Position numbers and translations under genes: made by a program | From: Spongospora subterranea | Taxonomy: Eukaryota > Endomyxa > Phytomyxea > Plasmodiophorida > Plasmodiophoridae | Length of the DNA stretch: 13,008 nucleotides | Direction of reading: 5' to 3' | Assembly: GCA_900404475.1 (NCBI GenBank) | Contig: OUQQ01000572.1 | Location: 1-13,008 of the forward strand | In this document: one piece after another, positions 8,090 through 13,008 of the stretch | Layout of the letters: every line of letters begins with the position of its first letter | How positions within the stretch are numbered: position 1 is the stretch's first letter | Notes under the pieces: model-generated | Told to the model about the DNA's origin: nothing | Seen by the model: only the letters and a program-made list of their open reading frames with translations | Database searches by the model: none

Positions 8090-11000
8090 CTATTCATCGC
8101 GATCGTCCCAGTGTCCTTGTCCCTTGGGGGCCTTCGGTCCGCCGGCTGGCTTGGCCATGATGATTTGATCAACAGACAACACGGTCGTGGCCACGTCTGT
8201 GGCCAACTTCAAAGCGTGCAGCTTCGTGTCCAGATGGTCTGCAACAACATGCTCATTTAGCCAAACATTTTAAACGACGATACACAAAGGGCACAACTAC
8301 AAAAACGCAAGGAAAAAAATAAACTAATCGACTGATTGCCCATACCATATACACCCAAAGGGCGCATATCAGAAACGCTGTCCCCTTCGATGTTGACTCC
8401 GACCGTGCTGTCTCCTCGCTCATGCGCTGAATACAACTACATAAAACCGATCAGTGAAGCTTATGAAGTCAAAAACAGAATGTGCTGGCGAGAAATTTAC
8501 GAAGAGAGGCAACAACGACAAAATATATTAGGTACTGGGCAGAAACACAAAAACACGCATTATGAATTGAAAAATAGTAACAGCAGAAATTCACCTTAGC
8601 CAGAATTTGAGTGGCGTCGAGTCCAGCGTTTTGAGCCAATGTACGAGGAAACATGGCCATAGCATCTGCGTAAGCTTTGATCGCATACTGTTCCAGGCCC
8701 ACACATGACGTAGCATAGGATAAGAGCTGAGCAGAAACAGCCAACTCGCATGCACCACCACCGGCGGTGAACGCTGGAGACTTACATACCTGTACCCAGA
8801 AATTAATCACATCTGCCAAACTATTGAGGATAGAAAATGGAAGCAACTTCAAGTTCGTTGCTAAAAAAAACGGGGTTTGGCATGAACCAAGCTTGGTTTA
8901 ACAGCACACGGAAAAACTTGATTCAGATCGAGATTACTGACCGCTCGAACAACGTTAACACCGTCTTCAATAGCTCGCTCAAAATCGTTGAGGTAATTTT
9001 CAGTTGATCCACGTAAAATAATGGTGCTGATAACGGAATGCTGGTTACGGGTGGCATCCTTCTCGCCGCCCTGTTGGAATACCGTACACGTTTGTGCTCC
9101 GACATCGCTATACAGAACACCCAAAGAATGAAGAAATTGACACATTGGCACCAAACAGTGTCAAAATACAACAAGAGCATGTTTACGAAAGAGAAGAACC
9201 CCAAAATTGAGAAAGAAAACTTCAGAACAGTGGCAGTAATTGCTAAAACCTACCGGATATATGCCTTGGAACAGTAGCCGAGATCTTCGGCAGAAACTGG
9301 AGTCTGAATATTTAGGTTCAGGTTGGCGTTCAGAGACCGAGCCAATCGACGCAACTCAAATTTGGACGTGACACGACTATATCGAAATTATGTCAACTGG
9401 ACCGAAATTGAGGAAAACAATGAATTTGGTTGACAATGATACTAAGCAACTGAGAAACTCCACAGCAGTACAGTAAAGCGCGAAACAAGGTACAAAAAAG
9501 AACGCGAAAATCGTAGATGCAATTTGGTCAAGAGGTGATAATAAGGTTCGATTATAATATGAGAAATAGCATTACAGAGCAAGGATGTTGTTTTTGTTAA
9601 GGAAATGTAACGCCATTTCTGAAATCTTGCCACCTGTTACAACAGCATTGCATCCAATCGCTGCGAGCGCCTCAATCATGCTCTGTATTAGCTTCTCCTC
9701 TCCAATGCTGTAATCCAGAAGTTCACGAGCAGAATTCAAAGCAACCGTTCCTGAGGAGTCCATGTCAAATTGTGTATGCAGAAATTTTTGTAAAAAGAAT
9801 AAATAACAGACAAGACAGACACGGATGACCGAATATCCAAACGTAACAGCGGAAACGGGCAATTGCCGTTGCGTACTACCTTTGGTATCAGTAGTGGAGG
9901 TGTCGATGGATTCAACAAAGACGGCGACATTGGCTTGATTCACCTCAAGGGTAGTTCCATCTGGGGCGCGACCAACAACAACCCCCATTAGCACTTCACT
10001 TTGATGCAAACTGCCGCCGTGGACCTTGCATACTCGAACATTATCCACTACAACAAAAATTGATCATCAAAAAAAATTGATACCACACTGACCCAACGGC
10101 AACCGCGTTTATTTCAAACATAAACAGAACCTCGAAAACAAAACAAAAGATTGGCGAAAAGTTTTTCAAATTAACAGTTCAGAAAAGCAACAAACGGTAA
10201 CATGCACATGGGACAAACAGCATGAACGTCTGAATAGAATACAGACGAAAAGCATAAAAAACTCATACCATTGAAGCTTGATGGTTTGGATGGCATTACA
10301 GCGGCGCACGCTTTTCCGATGAGGTCGCACAAAATTGCCTCGTTTCCGTACTGTTTGGAACAAATGGCCGTAAAACACGCCTGGGCTAACGCCTTTGGCT
10401 CCGTGAACGATTCTATGCACAATTACATAAGACATTGGGAAAGCAAGCAATTCTCTGATAAAAAAAATGATAATTTGATAAAATGTTAAAAATTCGGACA
10501 CGGGGATCGATAACAATGACAAATTCTACCTTGATTGAAACAGGTCAAGCCGGACATAATTTCTAGGGCTTTGACGCCAGCCATACCGTAACCACGGACG
10601 ATATCTGCAGGGTGCAATCCCATTCGCAGCAAACCCTCAGCTTGTGACATCAGTTCGCCGGCCAATACGACTACAAAATTGGAGTTGTCACCGCATTCAT
10701 AGTCCTGCAGAAAAAGCATATCAACAACAACTACAGCAAGGAATATCGGAAAACAAAAAACCGGAAAATCGTGATCATTCCTTAGAAAAAGAGCAAACAT
10801 ATTTGCGAGAATGTGTGAATAGGTTTGAAAAAACAAAGATAAAAAAGCCCAATAAAACCTGTTGTTGTGCGGCCATAACAATCATTTTGGCGGCTGGATG
10901 TTCGACGTCAATTTCTTTCAGGATAGTGGCGGAATCCGATGTGACGAATAGCTTGTCGAGGTGATTGATCACCATTTTATTCATTCCGTGTGGACCCAGC

Positions 11001-11181
11001 GACGTTCTGGTCATCTTGGCAAGCGTCCGGCAAGCCTCAATGTTGCGCACGACCGCGTCGGCAGTGCCCGTCATGTGTTTCGTGCCCGATTTGAAAAGGG
11101 CTGGCTGACCGCGCATCATGTTCTACAATACGCCGTCAGCGACGAAAACAGAAGAGATGCGCCACCAGATTTTACCTTCAT
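8090..11181 (-). CDS. T-complex protein 1 subunit theta (TRiC/CCT chaperonin), 551 aa, 11 exons
   Basis: One of the eight subunits of the cytosolic group II chaperonin, which folds actin, tubulin and other proteins with ATP. Exons in order are 11181-11176, 11122-10859, 10704-10530, 10412-10269, 10047-9880, 9750-9576, 9376-9254, 9107-8942, 8789-8595, 8436-8346 and 8238-8090; all introns are GT-AG and all phases join. The theta family is shown by the GPHGMNKMVINHL stretch, SKQYGNEA, the FELRRL region, STIILRGSTEN, AGGGACELA (GGG 417-419), GLEQYAIKAYADA and a VDQIIMAKPAGGPK C terminus. Length matches human CCT8 (548 aa). The usual GDGTN ATP-site motif reads GDNSN (95-99); Asp66, Asp96 and Asp400 are kept. 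The first exon (Met-Lys only) is inferred from ATGAAG|GTAAAA and TTGTAG|AAC; otherwise translation would start at ATG 11119. Confidence 0.93.
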
Positions 11182-11222
11182 GTTTGAACGAGCTGTGAAA
11201 GACGCCGATTTCAACGATAACT

Positions 11223-11384
11223 GTTTTAGAGGTTAATGGGATCCGTTACGGAGTCCGCAAAAGCATTCAACTGTTGTTAAATCGTTTTCGACGCTGGCGA
11301 CGAAAAATGCTGTCGAAAAGGCCCCGCACTTTCCGGTTGCGCATTATCAAGCACCCGCGATGTACATACCGCAGTCTGTATACG
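11223..11384. repeat. 162-bp direct repeat, first copy (left of N)
   Basis: This stretch is identical, as read, to 11386-11547. It ends one base before the N at 11385 and begins 42 bases upstream of the inferred CCT8 start. Exact identity abutting an ambiguous base indicates overlapping contig ends that were joined without being merged. Confidence 0.9.
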
Positions 11385-11385
11385 N
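11385..11385. other. Assembly gap or ambiguous base (N)
   Basis: A single N separates the two identical 162-bp copies. It probably marks a scaffold join, so distances across this point should not be trusted. Confidence 0.9.
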
Positions 11386-11547
11386 GTTTTAGAGGTTAAT
11401 GGGATCCGTTACGGAGTCCGCAAAAGCATTCAACTGTTGTTAAATCGTTTTCGACGCTGGCGACGAAAAATGCTGTCGAAAAGGCCCCGCACTTTCCGGT
11501 TGCGCATTATCAAGCACCCGCGATGTACATACCGCAGTCTGTATACG
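11386..11547. repeat. 162-bp direct repeat, second copy (right of N)
   Basis: Second copy of the 11223-11384 sequence. It starts directly after the N and runs into the GTATACGG motif cluster. If the duplication is an assembly artefact, the true CCT8 upstream region continues straight into the transposon-like segment and is 163 bases shorter than shown. Confidence 0.9.
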
Positions 11548-11660
11548 GTAGGCCTCTTCAAGGTACAGTATACGAAAGGACACGGTATTTTTTTTTTGTC
11601 CGTACCCAGTACCTGTATAAGGTAGATACGGGTCTATACGGGTATTGGGTGTGGTACGTC
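11540..11660. mobile_element. Cluster of GTATACG/GGTAC-type motifs, possible hAT-like terminal region
   Basis: In about 120 bases there are many variants of GTATACGG, GGTACAGTATACG, CACGGTA, GTCCGTACC, GGTAGATACGGG and TATACGGG on both strands, around a T10 run. Dense subterminal motifs of this kind are typical of hAT superfamily DNA transposons, and a BED-type finger remnant lies just downstream. No matching opposite terminal repeat or target-site duplication was found by eye, so element boundaries are unknown. Confidence 0.35.
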
Positions 11661-11761
11661 GCTCAGTTTGGGAACCTTCTTCACTCGTCGTCTCACTCGC
11701 TACCCTTCGCAAACGGCAGATCGATCATCAATATTTGCAACTGTGGCGTTGATTTGTCCAA

Positions 11762-12255
11762 ATGTCTGCATTCGATTCTTCGTCACATTGTAATGTCAGT
11801 GAGGACGCTGTCGTCATCGAATCTCTCGATATAGTGGAGGTTGCACAATAGTCCGATAATGAAGATGTTGATATCAGAGGTCTTCGCAAGCGACAGCGGT
11901 TCAGCTTGTTTGGGATCACGTTCGCGCATACTACGAAGACAGAGACTGAGAAGTACGCGGCCAAATGCCAATGTCGACATTGCCACAAATGGTATTCAAA
12001 CAAAATCAGCGTCTGGATGGAAGAGTCACTTGAAGAACCACCGTATTTTTGGAGCCTTCTTCGGACGCAGGAACAAGCAATCCCAGTAGTGATCCTTTCA
12101 ATAATTCAATCGCGCCACAGTCTCAACTACAACGAGGTCATCGCGCCACAGTCTCAACTACAACGAGGTCGTGGACCAAGAGCTTGCAATGCTGCATCAC
12201 AATGTCATTGATTATGTTGTATCGTCGATGACGTCATATCAAAAGAGCCAATGAA
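11762..12255 (+). pseudogene. Decayed BED-type zinc finger gene, probable transposase remnant
   Basis: From ATG 11762 an acidic N-terminal segment runs to a TAG at 11849-11851 in the same frame, then continues into a basic RGLRKRQR stretch and KCQCRHCHKWYS (cysteines at 11966, 11972 and 11981). The matching SHLKNH histidine pair of a BED finger (His codons 12027 and 12039) lies in a different frame, so a frameshift separates the metal ligands. Further downstream, fragments with protein-like composition continue in shifting frames to about 12255, across a 31-bp duplication that itself shifts the frame. The TAG could lie in a roughly 60-nt intron (GTAATG to CAATAG), but the finger frameshift is hard to explain by splicing. 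BED fingers open many hAT transposases; that assignment is inference. Confidence 0.4.
12109..12170 (+). repeat. 31-bp tandem duplication (two copies)
   Basis: The 31-base unit starting ATCGCGCCACAGTC and ending ACGAGGTC occurs twice without spacer (12109-12139 and 12140-12170). Since 31 is not a multiple of three, the duplication shifts the reading frame of whatever was encoded here, in line with a decayed gene. Confidence 0.9.
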
Positions 12256-12260
12256 GGAAT

Positions 12261-13008
12261 TGTTGGAGCACTGGGTACCAACCAATGTTCCAATATCACA
12301 CATATCGATATATTACACATATTGATATCGACTACAATCTGTTCTATAATGTGTCTCATATTTTGCAGGACGGGTGGTCTCTGGTCTGGGGTCCCGCACC
12401 AAAGTCCGCAACAGTAGTCGTTATGTCGCATTGTTGGCAGTTATCATGGCCAAAATCTATTGAAATGCGAATTAGGAGTAGTGTAGTGTATACAGATTTT
12501 AGTTGGTGCCCATTCACTACCCACCCACGCAGTTTTTGAAAAGAAACAGCATGTAAATACCCACTCGCGAATTAGGACCTCAGTGGTGGCCAGACGCATT
12601 TTCAAATAAACTCGCGGGAGGACGGGGTCCGCGCCACACACGCTATCAGCCTATCACCCACCTTGAATTGTCATTCTTTGTTTTACCGATGGTATTGAAT
12701 CCGATAATATTGATTTTTGGTGCCGTATTCCTCTTTCAACCACTAAATGGGTCCGAACCTACCCTTGATGAGGCAATTGAAAAAGGGTCGCTATAGTCTA
12801 TTAATGTTGGCCAATACTGTACTAAATACTTAATCGGATTATTTAGAGATGAAGTCGCTGAGAAATTGGCCACGATATTTGACCCGTGTACAGCTTCTCC
12901 CTATTACGTTGAACGTGGTATTGGTCGGAATCAGTATTGGAGCAGGGTATGCTGCAAATACAAGATCACCGTTCTTGATTTAGCACTTCTCTACTGCCGG
13001 TAATATTG
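12261..13008. other. Right flank without a confident gene
   Basis: No recognisable gene. At 12299-12328 there is an imperfect 13-bp direct repeat (CACATATCGATAT and CACATATTGATAT). GCGAATTAGGA occurs twice, near 12468 and 12567. Near the right edge a plus-strand frame (12797-13003) without an ATG contains EKLATIFDP, weakly reminiscent of the LDPR motif near the C terminus of hAT transposases. An overlapping frame (12849-12983, 44 aa) holds one hydrophobic segment. Neither is strong enough to call. Confidence 0.4.

Noticed and set aside
12299..12328. Imperfect direct repeat with ATATCGATAT palindrome as a possible origin or regulatory site
   Set aside because: Short, AT-rich and without a gene context; such repeats occur by chance.
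1..13008. Prokaryotic operon, CRISPR array, phage or defence island
   Set aside because: Genes are intron-split with GT-AG junctions and encode eukaryotic TRiC and RGS proteins; no repeat-spacer array or phage gene is present.

Overview
This is a eukaryotic nuclear window. Its genes are split by spliceosomal introns of about 50 to 340 nt, with branch-point-like CTGAT/TTGAC stretches. Coding exons are visibly GC-richer than the introns and intergenic DNA. No prokaryotic layout is seen. The gene types (seven-transmembrane receptors fused to a C-terminal RGS domain, and an intron-rich CCT theta gene) would suit an early-diverging or zoosporic fungus, but this placement is inference; no lineage marker proves it.

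Layout. 1-1550 has no confident gene. At 1551-3098 (+) and 3563-5229 (+) lie two tandem 7TM-RGS genes, and at 5365-7528 (-) a third, convergent with the second. All three start at the equivalent residue. They share two phase-2 introns at identical protein positions, one inside TM7 and one at the first conserved RGS helix. They also share loop signatures (RRHxxPI[KR] after TM1, SRTxEQLxL after TM3, RxVxD[VL]HGIKxNLxR between TM5 and TM6). 7529-8089 is intergenic. 8090-11181 (-) holds a complete, 11-exon gene for the theta subunit of the cytosolic chaperonin TRiC (CCT8). Its upstream region contains a single N at 11385 flanked by two identical 162-bp copies, most likely an unmerged contig overlap. 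11540-12260 looks like a decayed DNA transposon: a cluster of GTATACG/GGTAC-type motifs, then a broken BED-type zinc finger and a 31-bp tandem duplication. 12260-13008 has no confident gene.

Function. The three receptor genes should encode plasma-membrane proteins in which a 7TM sensor is joined to its own GTPase accelerator for a G-alpha subunit, as in plant AtRGS1. A ligand or nutrient signal sensed by the 7TM part would then control how fast G-alpha is switched off. The second copy has glycine where the RGS fold normally has a G-alpha-contacting arginine, so the copies may not be equivalent. CCT8 is a housekeeping folding gene; nothing in the sequence ties it to the receptor cluster. All exon structures were assembled by hand from splice signals, reading frame and paralogue alignment.
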